DNA of 64,000 nt, taken from assembly GCF_001073155.1 (NCBI RefSeq), contig NZ_JVEE01000003.1, forward strand, positions 1-64,000, in the 5' to 3' direction. Of the stretch, positions 9,322 through 19,776 are shown piece by piece (the first letter of the stretch is position 1; each line of letters opens with the position of its first letter). The position numbers were made by a program, and so were the translations under genes. The DNA comes from Streptococcus parasanguinis. GTDB taxonomy: Bacteria; Bacillota; Bacilli; Lactobacillales; Streptococcaceae. The notes under the pieces were generated by a model. The model was not told the origin of the DNA and searched no databases. It saw only the letters and a list, made by a program, of their open reading frames with translations.

Positions 9322-10578
9322 ATGAAACGTACAATTTTACGTAGTGCTGCTGTACTTGGTACAGTTGGTTTTGCCGGCTTCTTACTTGCTGCTTGTAGCA
9401 ATAACTCATCAGGTTCTTCTGAGGCAAGTAAAGAAATCAACGTCTATGTAGACAAAGGCTACAAATCTTATGTTGAAGAAGCTGCAAAAGCTTTTGAAAA
9501 AGAAAATGGCGTAAAAATTAACATCAAGACTGGTGATGCTCTTGGTGGATTGGATAACCTTTCTCTTGATAACCAATCTAAAAAAGCTCCAGACGTAATG
9601 ATGGCTCCATACGACCGTGTAGGTGGTCTTGGTAGCGATGGTCAATTGGCTGAAGTGACATTAAACAAAGATAGCCATACAGATAAAACAACTGAAGCTC
9701 TTGTAACAAACGGTGGTAAAGTTTACGGTGCACCTGCTGTCATCGAAACATTGGTTCTCTACTATAACAAAGATCTTTTAAGCGAAGCTCCAAAAACATT
9801 TGGTGATCTTGAAAATCTTGCAAAAGATAGCAAGTACGACTTCGCTAGCGAACCTGGTAAAACAACTGCCTTCTTAGCTGACTGGACAAACTTCTACTAC
9901 ACTTACGGTTTACTTTCAGGTAACGGCGGTTATGTGTTTGGTAAAGACGGTACAGATCCTAAAGATATTGGATTGAACAACCAAGGTTCTATCGATGGTA
10001 TCGAATATGCAAAAACTTGGTATGCTAAATGGCCAAAAGGTTTGCAAGATACAAAAGCTGCTGCTAACTTCATCCAAACACAATTCCAAGAAGGTAAAAC
10101 AGCTGCTATCATCGATGGTCCTTGGAAAGCTGCTTCATTGAAAGAAGCTAAAGTAAACTACGGTGTCGCAACGATTCCAACTCTTCCAAACGGAAAACAA
10201 TACTCTGCCTTTGGTGGTGGTAAAGCTTGGGTTATCCCTGCAGGTGCGAAAAACCTTGATGGCGCTCAAAAATTCATTGACTTCTTGACAAGTACTGACC
10301 AACAAAAAGCTTTGTTTGACAAGACCAATGAAGTTCCTGCCAACACAGAAGCTCGTAAATATGCGGTTAGCAAAAACGATGAATTGACAACTGCCGTTGT
10401 TGATCAATTCAAGAATGCTCAACCAATGCCAAATATCTCAGAAATGAGTGCTGTTTGGGATCCAGCTGCTACTATGCTTTTCGATGCTGTAAGTGGTAAA
10501 AAATCTGCAAAAGCATCTGCTGACGATGCAGTGAAATTGATTAAAGAAACCATCGAACAAAAATTCGGTAGCAAATAA
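9322..10578 (+). CDS. malX: maltose/maltodextrin-binding lipoprotein
   Basis: The 418-residue extracellular solute-binding protein (family 1, MalE-like) has a lipoprotein signal peptide ending in LAAC with the lipidated Cys25, then a Ser-rich linker. Mature domain features include VMMAPYDRVGGLGSDG and FGGGKAWVIPAGAKN, typical of MalX/MalE. It captures maltodextrins at the outer face of the membrane for MalC-MalD. A GGAGGAA site precedes the ATG. It is the first gene of malX-malC-malD. A strong hairpin between malX and malC probably keeps MalX in excess over the permease. The MalK-type ATPase is not in the window; streptococci commonly use a shared MsmK-type ATPase for this role. Confidence 0.96.
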   Translation: MKRTILRSAAVLGTVGFAGFLLAACSNNSSGSSEASKEINVYVDKGYKSYVEEAAKAFEKENGVKINIKTGDALGGLDNLSLDNQSKKAPDVMMAPYDRVGGLGSDGQLAEVTLNKDSHTDKTTEALVTNGGKVYGAPAVIETLVLYYNKDLLSEAPKTFGDLENLAKDSKYDFASEPGKTTAFLADWTNFYYTYGLLSGNGGYVFGKDGTDPKDIGLNNQGSIDGIEYAKTWYAKWPKGLQDTKAAANFIQTQFQEGKTAAIIDGPWKAASLKEAKVNYGVATIPTLPNGKQYSAFGGGKAWVIPAGAKNLDGAQKFIDFLTSTDQQKALFDKTNEVPANTEARKYAVSKNDELTTAVVDQFKNAQPMPNISEMSAVWDPAATMLFDAVSGKKSAKASADDAVKLIKETIEQKFGSK

Positions 10579-10597
10579 GACAGTTTTTAGGTGTGAG

Positions 10598-10629
10598 TAA
10601 GAGGTTGGAGACAAAGTCCCAACCTCTTA
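10598..10629 (+). terminator. intercistronic attenuator hairpin between malX and malC
   Basis: TAAGAGGTTGG (10598-10608) pairs perfectly with CCAACCTCTTA (10619-10629), followed by a T-rich run. Since malC and malD follow without an obvious promoter, it probably acts as a partial terminator or an RNA-stabilising element. Confidence 0.7.
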
Positions 10630-10705
10630 TGTTCAATTTTCAAGCACAACTTACTGTCTGACTTGTCTTCTTGCTCTCTAGCAAGGACATTATAAGGAGA
10701 TTTGA

Positions 10706-12001
10706 ATGACTACAGAACAAAACCCTAAAAAGGCTATGTGGCTCTCTTTGATCCCGGGTCTTGGGCAAATTTATAACAAACAAAAAACCAAAGGCTATAT
10801 TTTTCTTGCCGTAACCATTCTCTTTCTCGCCTATTTCCTAGGAATTGGAGCTGGAGAATTAGCGAAATTGGTTACACTTGGAACCGTCCGTGGACAAGAT
10901 AATTCTCTCTTTATCTTGATTCGTGGCGCCTTCCACTTGATCATTACCATTGTTTACTTCCTATTTTATGCCTTAAATATTAAGGATGCTGGAACCGTTG
11001 CAAAACGTATCAACAATGGCATTGCTGTTCCAAAAACTGGAAAAGAAATGGTTCAAGCCATCTATGAAAATGGCTTCCCATATTTATTGATCATTCCTTC
11101 ATACATTGCTATGACATTTGCGATTATCTTCCCAGTTTTAGTAACTTTGATGATCGCCTTTACCAACTACGACTTCAAACATACCGCTCCAACAACCTTG
11201 CTTGATTGGATCGGGTTCCAAAACTTCACTAATATGTGGACCTTGAGCACCTTCCGCTCAGCCTTTACATCTGTTCTTGGCTGGACCTTGATTTGGGCAC
11301 TCGCAGCTTCTACTCTTCAAATCGTACTCGGTATCTTGACCGCTATTGTTGCAAACCAACCATTCGTAAAAGGAAAACGAATCTTTGGGGTTATCTTCTT
11401 GCTCCCATGGGCTGTTCCAGCCTTCATCACTATCTTAACTTTCTCAAATATGTTTAACGATAGTGTCGGTGCCATCAATGCACAAGTTATCCCATTGTTT
11501 GCGAAGATCTTCCCATTCTTAGATGGCATTTTGATTCCTTGGAAAACAGATCCTACTTGGACAAAAATTGCTTTGATTATGATGCAAGGTTGGCTCGGCT
11601 TCCCTTACATTTACGTCTTGACTTTAGGGATTCTTCAATCTATTCCAAACGATCTTTACGAAGCTGCTTATATTGATGGTGCCAACGGTTGGCAAAAATT
11701 CCGCAGCATCACTTTCCCAATGATTATGGCTGTTGCAGCTCCAACTTTGATCAGTCAATATACTTTCAACTTTAATAACTTCTCCATCATTTACTTGTTT
11801 AACGATGGGGGACCTGGTTCTGTCGGAGGAAACGCCGGATCTACAGATATCTTGATCTCATGGATCTACAAGTTGACAACCAATTCTTCTCCTCAATATT
11901 CAATGGCCGCAGCGGTAACCTTGATTATCTCTGTGATTGTGATCTCAATCTCTATGATTGCCTTCAAGAAACTACATGCATTTGATATGGAGGATGTATA
12001 A
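10706..12001 (+). CDS. malC: maltodextrin ABC transporter permease (MalF type)
   Basis: The 431-residue membrane protein has a short N-terminal region [20 protein letters not shown] found in Gram-positive MalF-type permeases, then a binding-protein-dependent transport domain. The EAA loop [20 protein letters not shown] contacts the ATPase. The C-terminal part contains [24 protein letters not shown], typical of sugar permeases. It forms the inner-membrane channel with MalD and receives substrate from MalX. A GGAG site lies 8-9 bases upstream. Its stop is followed one base later by the malD ATG, indicating translational coupling. Confidence 0.94.
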   Translation: MTTEQNPKKAMWLSLIPGLGQIYNKQKTKGYIFLAVTILFLAYFLGIGAGELAKLVTLGTVRGQDNSLFILIRGAFHLIITIVYFLFYALNIKDAGTVAKRINNGIAVPKTGKEMVQAIYENGFPYLLIIPSYIAMTFAIIFPVLVTLMIAFTNYDFKHTAPTTLLDWIGFQNFTNMWTLSTFRSAFTSVLGWTLIWALAASTLQIVLGILTAIVANQPFVKGKRIFGVIFLLPWAVPAFITILTFSNMFNDSVGAINAQVIPLFAKIFPFLDGILIPWKTDPTWTKIALIMMQGWLGFPYIYVLTLGILQSIPNDLYEAAYIDGANGWQKFRSITFPMIMAVAAPTLISQYTFNFNNFSIIYLFNDGGPGSVGGNAGSTDILISWIYKLTTNSSPQYSMAAAVTLIISVIVISISMIAFKKLHAFDMEDV

Positions 12002-12002
12002 A

Positions 12003-12845
12003 ATGAAAAATTCAGTTCAATTTAAACGCCGCCTCAATCATTTCTTGACTTACCTGTACATGGTGGTTCTTTCAATCGTTATCATTTATCCATTGTTGAT
12101 TACGGTTCTATCAGCCTTCAAATCAGGGAATGTCAGTGCCTTTACACTTGATTTTAGTGGCAATCTTAGTTTTGATAACTTCTCAAAACTTTTCTCTGAA
12201 ACTCATTATGGCACTTGGTATATGAACACCTTGGTTATCGCCATTATCACCATGATTGTACAAACAAGTATCGTTACCTTCGCAGGTTACGCATACAGCC
12301 GTTACAATTTCTTGGCGCGTAAACAAAGTTTGGTCTTCTTCTTGATTATTCAAATGGTCCCAACCATGGCAGCCCTCACAGCCTTCTTCGTTATGGCTTT
12401 GATGCTGAATGCCTTGAACCAACCTTGGTTCTTGATCTTCCTTTATGTTGGTGGTGGTATTCCAATGAATGCCTGGTTGATGAAGGGATACTTCGATACT
12501 GTTCCAATTTCTCTCGATGAATCTGCGAAATTGGATGGAGCTGGACACTTCCGTCGCTTCTGGCAAATCGTCCTTCCTCTTGTTCGTCCAATGATTGCCG
12601 TTCAAGCACTTTGGGCTTTCATGGGGCCTTTCGGAGACTATATCTTGTCTAAATTCTTGCTTCGTGACGAAGTGAACTATACGGTAGCCGTTGGTCTTCA
12701 AACCTTTATCAGTGACCAAAAAAATCAAAAAATCGCCTTCTTTGCAGCCGGTGCTATTTTGATCGCGGTTCCAATCTGTATCTTATTCTTCTTCCTACAA
12801 AAGAACTTTGTTTCAGGCTTGACAGCTGGTGGAGATAAAGGATAA
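12003..12845 (+). CDS. malD: maltodextrin ABC transporter permease (MalG type)
   Basis: The 280-residue MalG-type permease starts at the ATG one base after the malC stop, with GGAGG inside the malC end. An upstream in-frame ATG at 11958 inside malC lacks support. It has about six membrane segments and the EAA loop ([21 protein letters not shown]), the coupling helix for the transport ATPase. The C-terminus ([14 protein letters not shown]) is the usual MalG ending. Together with MalC and MalX it makes the maltodextrin importer. Two hairpins follow before malA. Confidence 0.94.
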   Translation: MKNSVQFKRRLNHFLTYLYMVVLSIVIIYPLLITVLSAFKSGNVSAFTLDFSGNLSFDNFSKLFSETHYGTWYMNTLVIAIITMIVQTSIVTFAGYAYSRYNFLARKQSLVFFLIIQMVPTMAALTAFFVMALMLNALNQPWFLIFLYVGGGIPMNAWLMKGYFDTVPISLDESAKLDGAGHFRRFWQIVLPLVRPMIAVQALWAFMGPFGDYILSKFLLRDEVNYTVAVGLQTFISDQKNQKIAFFAAGAILIAVPICILFFFLQKNFVSGLTAGGDKG

Positions 12846-12886
12846 AATAGAATCTTATTTCAAGCACATTTTATTTTTAAGTTGAG

Positions 12887-12957
12887 GGTAGTATGGTGGA
12901 TGCTTTACTACCCTTCGTTAAGAATAAAATCAATGCAAAGAGATTTCTCTTTGCATT
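12887..12957 (+). terminator. two tandem stem-loops after malD
   Basis: GGGTAGTA (12887-12894) pairs with TACTACCC (12906-12913). Then AATGCAAAGAGA (12932-12943) pairs perfectly with TCTCTTTGCATT (12946-12957). The second is the stronger and probably ends most malXCD transcripts; its T-tract is short, so partial read-through into malA-malR is possible. Confidence 0.65.
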
Positions 12958-12989
12958 TCTGATACTCTTATATTTAGAAAGGTCATCTT

Positions 12990-13802
12990 ATGCCCTATCC
13001 TTTTAATTATTTCGCAAGTATCTTCAATTTCCGCTCTTCTTTTGCAAACCGCAAAAAACTGAGCTGGTTCCAAATGATTTTTACTTCTTTCTTTCTAATC
13101 TCTATCACACTATTACCTGTGGCTCTGCAAAATGCTCAACTCAAAACCTATCCTTTGACAACCTTTGTCAGCGATGTGTTTGATCCTTTATCAACAGACG
13201 TTATGAAAGATATCCAAGAACACGTCGTGATCAAAGACCAAGAGCTCACCTATACAGGGACTAACCCTGTACACAAGACTTCAAAAGGACAGGTTATCTT
13301 AGGCCAAGAGGCAAAGGCTAGTGAAGGCAAGGAGTTAACACTCCATTTTGATCGCAAACAATTGATTATCTCAAAAGAGAATAAAGAACTCGCTACAGTC
13401 TCATACCAGGCTATTAATCAAGAGAGCCTTCGGGATAAAAAAAGCTTCACTCAAGCTATCTCTAGCGATTGGTTTCGCGACAATCGACTCCCTGTCAGTC
13501 TCTTTCTCGTGATTTTCTCTGGCTTCTTATCGACAGTCAATTATTTGATTCTCATCGTAGGGGCATCTTTCTTCCTCTACTTGACACGAAAATCTCGACT
13601 CTTTTCACTACAAACTTTCAAGGAATGTTTCAATTGTATTCTGAATTGCTTGGGACTCCCTATTTTACTGAGTGTCTTCATCAGTTTACTATTCCATCAA
13701 GTATTTACTACGACGATCATGATCCAAAATGTCTTATTTGTACTCTATCTTGCTATGGTATTTTATAAGACCCACTTCCGTGATCCAGACTATCACCGCT
13801 AG
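12990..13802 (+). CDS. malA: MalA, DUF1189 maltodextrin-locus membrane protein
   Basis: The 270-residue product matches the DUF1189 family, including streptococcal MalA. It has one N-terminal membrane helix (about 30-48), an extracytoplasmic domain of roughly 110 residues, and three to four C-terminal helices (about 170-260). The biochemical role is not established; linkage to malR and the maltodextrin genes is the main clue. An AGAAAGG site precedes the ATG. The malR ATG follows 11 bp after the stop, with GGAGG directly abutting the TAG, so malA and malR are co-transcribed. Confidence 0.85.
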   Translation: MPYPFNYFASIFNFRSSFANRKKLSWFQMIFTSFFLISITLLPVALQNAQLKTYPLTTFVSDVFDPLSTDVMKDIQEHVVIKDQELTYTGTNPVHKTSKGQVILGQEAKASEGKELTLHFDRKQLIISKENKELATVSYQAINQESLRDKKSFTQAISSDWFRDNRLPVSLFLVIFSGFLSTVNYLILIVGASFFLYLTRKSRLFSLQTFKECFNCILNCLGLPILLSVFISLLFHQVFTTTIMIQNVLFVLYLAMVFYKTHFRDPDYHR

Positions 13803-13813
13803 GAGGTTTTCTC

Positions 13814-14797
13814 ATGCGTGTTACCATCAAAGATGTGGCGAAACTCGCTGGCGTCGCGCCTTCAACTGTCACGCGCGTCATCCAAAACAAATCCACGATT
13901 AGTGATGAAACAAAAAAACGTGTCCGTGAGGCCATGGTCGAATTGGACTACCATCCCAATCTTAATGCTCGCAGCCTTGTCAGCCAATCTAGTCAAGTCA
14001 TTGCTTTGGTCCTACCAATCGACAGTGACGTCTTCTACCAGAATCCTTTCTTCCCAACTGTTTTAAGAGGGATTACCCAGATCGCGTCAGACAATGATTA
14101 TGCCATCCAAATCTGTACGGGGCAAAATGAAGAACGGCGGCTCGACAACCTCAAACAACTCATCTACGGAAATCGTGTAGATGGTTTGATTTTCCTTTAT
14201 TCCAACCCGAATGATCCCCTCGTTGAATTTGCGATCAAAGACAAGTTCCCCTTCCTCATTCTCGGAAAGGCAGCTTCACCTTTTGTATCGCTAGTGGATA
14301 ATGATAATATCAAGGCTGCATTTGATGCGACGGATTATTTCATTCAACAAAACTACCGAAAAATTGCTTTTATCGGGGGAAACAAAGAACTGTTCGTATC
14401 TCAAGACCGCTACGAAGGTTATAAAGAAGCCCTCCAAAAAGCAGGGATTCCTCTCGATGAAAAACTGGTTCATTTCTCATTTGGTTTTATGTTGGAAGAC
14501 AATTCTTATCAAATGATGGAGAGCCTTCCCCTAGCAGAGTTAGATGCCATCATGACAACCGATATTCTCGTTGCTGAAGGGGTGCGCCAATACCTATTAG
14601 AACATCAGCTGACAATCCCGATTATTTCCTTTGATTCGATTAAGCCACGACTCGATATTGAAGCCTATATTGACATCAATGCAGTGGAACTCGGACGTGA
14701 GTCTGTTCGGACAATTCTACAAATTATCAAGGATCACAAAGAAGGAAAAACCGTTTGCTACCGTCAATTGATTGACCATACCATTACGAAACTCTAG
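13814..14797 (+). CDS. malR: LacI-family maltose repressor MalR
   Basis: The 327-residue LacI/GalR regulator has an N-terminal helix-turn-helix (TIKDVAKLAGVAPSTVTRVI, residues 3-22), the hinge region LDYHPNLNARSLVS and a periplasmic-binding-protein-like effector domain. MalR represses mal promoters and is released by maltose. The likely targets are the three GCAAACGTTTTCGC-type sites between malQ and malX. It sits between malA and the pullulanase-like gene with gaps of 11 and 8 bp, so all three genes form one transcription unit. Confidence 0.93.
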   Translation: MRVTIKDVAKLAGVAPSTVTRVIQNKSTISDETKKRVREAMVELDYHPNLNARSLVSQSSQVIALVLPIDSDVFYQNPFFPTVLRGITQIASDNDYAIQICTGQNEERRLDNLKQLIYGNRVDGLIFLYSNPNDPLVEFAIKDKFPFLILGKAASPFVSLVDNDNIKAAFDATDYFIQQNYRKIAFIGGNKELFVSQDRYEGYKEALQKAGIPLDEKLVHFSFGFMLEDNSYQMMESLPLAELDAIMTTDILVAEGVRQYLLEHQLTIPIISFDSIKPRLDIEAYIDINAVELGRESVRTILQIIKDHKEGKTVCYRQLIDHTITKL

Positions 14798-14805
14798 GAG
14801 TCTTT

Positions 14806-16872
14806 ATGTCTACATTTACTGCTTATTTAGATGACCAAGACCTCATTCGTATCCAAAAGGGAGAGGAGCATATCCTTCCTTTTTATTTGAAAACGAACCA
14901 AGGTCATCTTGCCTTAATCCCTGTCAAAACGTCAAGTGCAGCGACTGACACAGGAGACTATTTCTTAAGCCCTATTCCACTTGAACTCGGAGAAGAGTAC
15001 ACCATCTACGATGCTACTGGAAATTCTTCTATACTCCACTATCGAAACATCGTTCGCAAACCCATTTTCGATCAAACCTTCACCTATACTGGAGAAGATT
15101 TAGGAAGTTTTTACACACCAAATCAGACGCAATTTAAATTCTGGGCACCGATTTCGCAAGATGTGAGTCTCCATATCGAAGATCAGATCTATCCGATGAC
15201 ACGTACAGAAAACGGTGTCTGGAAACTCTTGCTCAAAGGGGATTGGGAAGGAGCTGCCTACCACTATGAATTTCGTGTCAATGGCCTAGAACGTCGGATT
15301 CACGATCCCTATGCTCTATCCTCTTTGGCCAACTCTGGAGACAGCTTGGTCATCGACCGGAAGAAGATTACACGTCCTATCACACGTGATGCTCGTCAAT
15401 TAGACCCGACAGAAGCAATCATCTACGAGATGAGCGTTCGGGACTTCTCTGTCCAAAAAGAGGCCGGCTTTAAACACCCTGGTAAGTTTAAAGGGTTGAC
15501 AGAATCGCCTCAACTCAATGGTCAGATCCTTGGATTTGATTACCTTCAAAAACTTGGCATTACCCATGTACAGTTACTTCCTGTCTATGATTTCGGTAGT
15601 GTTGATGAAGAGAATCAATGGAAAGCCTACAACTGGGGTTATGATCCTGTCCAATACAATGTTCCAGAAGGTAGTTATGCCAGTGACCCCAACGATCCTT
15701 ATGCACGGATTTGGGAACTCCAAGATGCTATTGCAACCTATCACCAATCTAATCTTAGTGTTATCATGGATGTGGTCTACAATCACGTCTACCAGGCCGA
15801 TGAGTATGCATTTGAACAAATCGTTCCTGGTTATTTCTACCGCTATAATGCAGAGGGAGAGCGGACCAATGGAACCTTCTGTGGAAATGACGTAGCAAGT
15901 GAACGCTCCATGGTGAGACACTATATCAAGCAATCCCTCAAACAATGGGTTTCCCTCTACGGCTTTGATGGTTTCCGCTTTGACTTGATGGGAATTCTAG
16001 ACATTCAAACCATGACAGAGATTGCAGAAGAACTCCGTGAAATCTATCCTAACATCTATCTCTATGGGGAAGGGTGGAAGATGGATACCGGCCTCTCTGA
16101 AGATCAGCTCGCTCACCAATATAATTCGAAACGATTACCAGCCTTTGGCTTTTTCAGTGATAACTTCCGGGATACGATCAAGAGAACACTTGTAGCCGGT
16201 CACCGTCGTGAGAGTCAACATTCTGCGAATGATTTTGCGAACATTCTAACGGCGAATGTCGGGAAGCTAGGGCCTGCTCATTTCACCCAACCTCAACAAG
16301 CCATTCAGTACGTCGAATGTCACGACAATGCAACTGTTTTTGATTATTTCCAACTTGAAAAGGAAGAGATTCGTCTAGAAGATCGAAAAGCTCTCTCACG
16401 ATTAGCTCTTCATTTAGTGTTACTAGCTCAAGGAGTGCCGTTTATCCATGCTGGTCAAGAATTTTATCGCACAAAAGGGCTCGAAGACAACACCTATAAC
16501 TTGCCAGATAGTCTCAACCAATTGGACTGGACATCCCTTTCAAAATTCCAAGAAGAAATTGCTTTTCTTGAAGAATTGATTGCTTATCGGAAATCGCAAC
16601 CTCTCCTTCGTTTGAAAAAAGGACAAGAGATTCGAGATTACTGTGATGTCAAATGGTTGTCTGATTATCATTTTATCTACACGATTGAAAAAAATCGTGA
16701 AAAAATAACGATTCTCGTTAATATCGGTGATCAGGACATGACCTATCAACATTCGAGCGATAGTCAACTGCTATTTGCCTATCCTCATGCAAATCTCCAA
16801 ACGCCTATTCCTAAAGGAAAGGAACTTTCTATTTCCGCCCATAGTTGGCTCCTTCTCCGAGAAACTGAATAA
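14806..16872 (+). CDS. type I pullulanase-like GH13 enzyme, cytosolic
   Basis: The 688-residue GH13 enzyme has an N-terminal all-beta region with a CBM48-like module around residues 95-190. The pullulanase marker YNWGYDP lies at about 275-281 and a catalytic (beta/alpha)8 barrel follows: nucleophile Asp near 393 in FDGFRFDLM, acid/base Glu near 422 in YGEGWKMD, third carboxylate near 507 in ECHDNAT. There is no signal peptide or LPXTG, so it acts inside the cell, unlike the surface pullulanases of streptococci. It should hydrolyse alpha-1,6 branches in imported branched dextrins, supplying MalQ and MalP. It follows malR by 8 bp, with GGAG overlapping the malR stop region. A glycogen-debranching (GlgX-like) specificity cannot be excluded. 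Confidence 0.88.
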   Translation: MSTFTAYLDDQDLIRIQKGEEHILPFYLKTNQGHLALIPVKTSSAATDTGDYFLSPIPLELGEEYTIYDATGNSSILHYRNIVRKPIFDQTFTYTGEDLGSFYTPNQTQFKFWAPISQDVSLHIEDQIYPMTRTENGVWKLLLKGDWEGAAYHYEFRVNGLERRIHDPYALSSLANSGDSLVIDRKKITRPITRDARQLDPTEAIIYEMSVRDFSVQKEAGFKHPGKFKGLTESPQLNGQILGFDYLQKLGITHVQLLPVYDFGSVDEENQWKAYNWGYDPVQYNVPEGSYASDPNDPYARIWELQDAIATYHQSNLSVIMDVVYNHVYQADEYAFEQIVPGYFYRYNAEGERTNGTFCGNDVASERSMVRHYIKQSLKQWVSLYGFDGFRFDLMGILDIQTMTEIAEELREIYPNIYLYGEGWKMDTGLSEDQLAHQYNSKRLPAFGFFSDNFRDTIKRTLVAGHRRESQHSANDFANILTANVGKLGPAHFTQPQQAIQYVECHDNATVFDYFQLEKEEIRLEDRKALSRLALHLVLLAQGVPFIHAGQEFYRTKGLEDNTYNLPDSLNQLDWTSLSKFQEEIAFLEELIAYRKSQPLLRLKKGQEIRDYCDVKWLSDYHFIYTIEKNREKITILVNIGDQDMTYQHSSDSQLLFAYPHANLQTPIPKGKELSISAHSWLLLRETE

Positions 16873-16876
16873 ACAA

Positions 16877-16909
16877 AATAAGGTCACCACAATGTGGGAC
16901 CTTATTTTT
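16877..16909. terminator. bidirectional terminator between pullulanase-like gene and yitT-type gene
   Basis: AATAAGGTC (16877-16885) pairs with GACCTTATT (16898-16906), with an inner CCACA/TGTGG stem, followed by T on the plus strand. On the minus strand it is flanked by TTTTGTTTA. It separates convergent genes. Confidence 0.85.
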
Positions 16910-17855
16910 ATTCTTCTGTTTCCACAAAGCGTCCAATGATATGAACGTTTTCTGAAATGGTGATAAAAGCCTGAGGATCAGCTTTTTTCATAATATATTT
17001 GAATTCATTAAACTCTGCACGCGTAATAACTGTCAGCAGAACCGCTTTTTCTTGATGGTTATAGGTTCCTTCTGCATTGTGGATAATGGTCGCTCCACGA
17101 TGCAATTTTTTATGAATCTTTTCAATAATAGCATCCGGCTGGCTCGTTACAATCATGGCCTGCATCCGTTTTTGCTTGGTAAAGACAGCATCCGTTACTC
17201 GACTCGATACGAAGATGGTAATCATAGAGTAAAGAGCATACTTCCAACCAAAGGTCAGACCAGCAATTAACATGATGGTCCCATTGACCAAAAAGGAGAT
17301 ACTGCCGACATTCTTTCCTGTCCGTTTTCGAATCGTCAAACTAACAATATCCGTTCCTCCACTGGAAATGTTGTTCCGAAGAGCAAAACCAATCCCTGTT
17401 CCCATGACAACCCCACCAAATAGGGCATTCATGATCGGATCGTTGGTCAACGTAATCACTGGCACGAACTGAATAAAGAGGGAACTCATCGAAACAGTAA
17501 TAAAGGTAAAGATGGTAAATTTATGGCCAATTTGATACCAAGCCACAATCATCAAAGGGATATTGATGGCATAAAAGGTCAAGGAAACGGGAATCGTAAA
17601 GCCAATAAAGCGTTGGCTCAGAACAGATAAAATCTGAGCTAGACCTGTTGCACCGCTGGAGTATACATGTCCTGGTTGAAAGAAGAAGTTGACGGCAATC
17701 GCTGATAGAAAACCATACAGCAAGGAAGCTGACACTTTTTCATCGTATTTCTCACGGGAGATGCTCTTCAGCACGCGCAATAATTTAATGTTATAAGCTA
17801 GTCGCCGCACATGATAGCGAAATAGCTTATGAAAGCGAATTTTTTTCATTTTCAA
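16908..17855 (-). CDS. YitT-family membrane protein (DUF161 + DUF2179)
   Basis: The 315-residue product has a basic N-terminus, five to six membrane helices (about 45-230) with the family signatures NFFFQPGHVYSSGATGLAQ and LRNNISSGGTDIVSL, and a C-terminal cytoplasmic DUF2179 domain ending in ISENVHIIGRFVE. YitT-family proteins are widespread in Firmicutes; transport function is suspected but no substrate is firmly known. No strong ribosome-binding site is visible, so the start (ATG at codon 1 or codon 3) is uncertain. It lies 69 bp downstream of aspS on the same strand and may be transcribed by read-through from it. Confidence 0.88.
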   Translation of the reverse strand: MKMKKIRFHKLFRYHVRRLAYNIKLLRVLKSISREKYDEKVSASLLYGFLSAIAVNFFFQPGHVYSSGATGLAQILSVLSQRFIGFTIPVSLTFYAINIPLMIVAWYQIGHKFTIFTFITVSMSSLFIQFVPVITLTNDPIMNALFGGVVMGTGIGFALRNNISSGGTDIVSLTIRKRTGKNVGSISFLVNGTIMLIAGLTFGWKYALYSMITIFVSSRVTDAVFTKQKRMQAMIVTSQPDAIIEKIHKKLHRGATIIHNAEGTYNHQEKAVLLTVITRAEFNEFKYIMKKADPQAFITISENVHIIGRFVETEE

Positions 17856-17924
17856 TCCATCGATTAGAAGAAAAGGAAAATCTTAGAGCAACTGATTCCT
17901 AGACTCTCCCTTTTCTCTCTTGTC

Positions 17925-19679
17925 CTATTCTTGCTCTGCTACTTCTACTTGAAGATTTAACTCATCCAATTGCTTTTCAGAAACGACAGAAGGAGCTTGT
18001 GTCATTGGATCTGTCGCCTTGTTATTCTTAGGAAAGGCAATGACTTCCCGAATATTATCTTCACCTGCAAGAAGCATCACGAAGCGGTCCAAACCAATTG
18101 CCAATCCTCCATGTGGTGGGAAACCATAATCCATTGCTTCCAACAAGAAACCAAATTGTTCATTGGCAGCTTCTTTTGTAAATCCAAGTGCCTTAAACAT
18201 CCGTTCTTGTAAATCTTTATGATTAATCCGTAGGCTTCCTCCACCTAATTCATAGCCATTTAAGACGATATCATAAGCAATTGCTCGAACTTTTGAAAGA
18301 TCTCCTTCCAATTCATGCTCTGTTTCAGCTTGTGGGAGTGTAAATGGATGGTGAGCAGACATATAACGGCCTTCTTCCTCAGACCATTCAAACATTGGCC
18401 AATCCACTACCCAAAGGAAGTTGTATTGATTGTTGTCAATCAAGTCAAGCTCTTTCGCAAGACGAACACGCAAAGCACCCAGCGTTGCATTGGCTACTTC
18501 AAGAGTATCTGCTACAAAGAGAACTAGATCTTTGTCTTCTAACTGTAAAGCAGCTGTCAAGTCACTTGTCAAGTCTGTCAAGAACTTCGCAACAGGACCG
18601 TTCAAAGTACCCTCAGCATATTTCACCCAAGCAAGACCTTTTGCACCGTATTGCTTCGCAACTTCTGTCAATTTATCGATGTCTTTACGAGAGTAATGAT
18701 CCGCTGCACCTTTGACAACAATCGCCTTAACTGCTGGAGCTTCTGAGAAGACTTTGAAGTCTACACCCTTGACAAGCTCTGTCAAGTCTTGGAGCAACAT
18801 TTCAAAACGTGTATCTGGTTTATCTGAACCATACAAGGCCATAGCGTCATCATAATTCATCCGTGGGAATGGGAGTGTTACTTCAATTCCCTTGGTTTCT
18901 TTCATGACACGTGAAATCAAGCCTTCTGTGATATCCTGGATTTCTTGATCACTCAAGAAAGAAGTTTCCAAGTCGACTTGTGTAAACTCAGGTTGACGGT
19001 CTCCCCGTAAATCCTCATCACGGAAACACTTCACGATTTGATAATAGCGATCAAATCCAGCATTCATCAACAATTGTTTTGTAATCTGAGGACTTTGTGG
19101 AAGGGCATAGAAATGCCCCTTATTAACACGGGAAGGAACCAAATAGTCACGCGCTCCTTCTGGAGTTGACTTAGAAAGAAACGGTGTTTCCACATCAATA
19201 AATTCTAATTCATCCAAGTAATTGCGGATTGAATGGGTTACTTTTGCACGAAGTTTGAGGTTTTCCAACATCTCAGGACGACGAAGGTCTAAGTAGCGGT
19301 AACGAAGACGAGTATCATCATTGGCTTCAATACCGTCCTTGATTTCAAATGGTGTTGTTTTTGCGGTATTGAGAACCGTAATAGTTTCTACCTTGAGTTC
19401 TACTGCTCCTGTAGGCAAGTTTGGATTAGCTTGTTCACGAGCTTCTACAAGACCTGTCACTTCTACAACATATTCACTACGGATGCTTTCGGCTGTAGCC
19501 ATCACTTCTGCACTAACTGTTTCTGGATTGATCACCAATTGCATGATTCCTTCGCGGTCGCGTAGATCGATAAAGATCAAACCACCCAAGTCACGACGAC
19601 GGCTAACCCATCCTTTCAAGGTAATACGAGTTCCAATGTGTTCTTCACGAACACGTCCAGCATACATTGAACGTTTCAT
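17925..19679 (-). CDS. aspS: aspartyl-tRNA synthetase
   Basis: The 584-residue class II synthetase charges tRNA-Asp in the cytosol. It has an N-terminal OB-fold anticodon-binding domain ([27 protein letters not shown]), motif 2 around [20 protein letters not shown], the bacterial GAD insertion (about 300-420), and motif 3 [16 protein letters not shown]. Length equals the bacterial-type enzyme. A GGAGA site lies about 10 bases before the ATG. It has its own extended -10 promoter, with no T-box leader seen. hisS, its usual partner in many Firmicutes, is not in the window. Confidence 0.97.
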   Translation of the reverse strand: MKRSMYAGRVREEHIGTRITLKGWVSRRRDLGGLIFIDLRDREGIMQLVINPETVSAEVMATAESIRSEYVVEVTGLVEAREQANPNLPTGAVELKVETITVLNTAKTTPFEIKDGIEANDDTRLRYRYLDLRRPEMLENLKLRAKVTHSIRNYLDELEFIDVETPFLSKSTPEGARDYLVPSRVNKGHFYALPQSPQITKQLLMNAGFDRYYQIVKCFRDEDLRGDRQPEFTQVDLETSFLSDQEIQDITEGLISRVMKETKGIEVTLPFPRMNYDDAMALYGSDKPDTRFEMLLQDLTELVKGVDFKVFSEAPAVKAIVVKGAADHYSRKDIDKLTEVAKQYGAKGLAWVKYAEGTLNGPVAKFLTDLTSDLTAALQLEDKDLVLFVADTLEVANATLGALRVRLAKELDLIDNNQYNFLWVVDWPMFEWSEEEGRYMSAHHPFTLPQAETEHELEGDLSKVRAIAYDIVLNGYELGGGSLRINHKDLQERMFKALGFTKEAANEQFGFLLEAMDYGFPPHGGLAIGLDRFVMLLAGEDNIREVIAFPKNNKATDPMTQAPSVVSEKQLDELNLQVEVAEQE

Positions 19680-19714
19680 TTCTAATTAATCTCCAAACTA
19701 ATATTCTTCCTTCT

Positions 19715-19748
19715 ATTTTACCATAAAGACCAGCAGAAAGTGGCCTTT
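19715..19748 (-). promoter_or_regulatory. aspS promoter overlapping the upstream gene's terminator stem
   Basis: TGGTAAAAT on the minus strand (-10 TAAAAT at 19715-19720, extended by TG) drives aspS. Immediately upstream, AAAGGCCA (19741-19748) and TGGTCTTT (19725-19732) form a stem that probably ends the transcript of the small membrane gene. Confidence 0.55.
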
Positions 19749-19776
19749 AGCTCAACTTTTTCAGTCACCAACTTCT

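Noticed and set aside
11958-12002. Upstream start for malD inside malC
   Set aside because: The in-frame ATG lies within malC with no ribosome-binding site, while the ATG at 12003 has GGAGG upstream and gives the usual MalG N-terminus.
12932-12957. Small RNA from the perfect hairpin before malA
   Set aside because: No promoter directly upstream; best explained as a terminator for malXCD.
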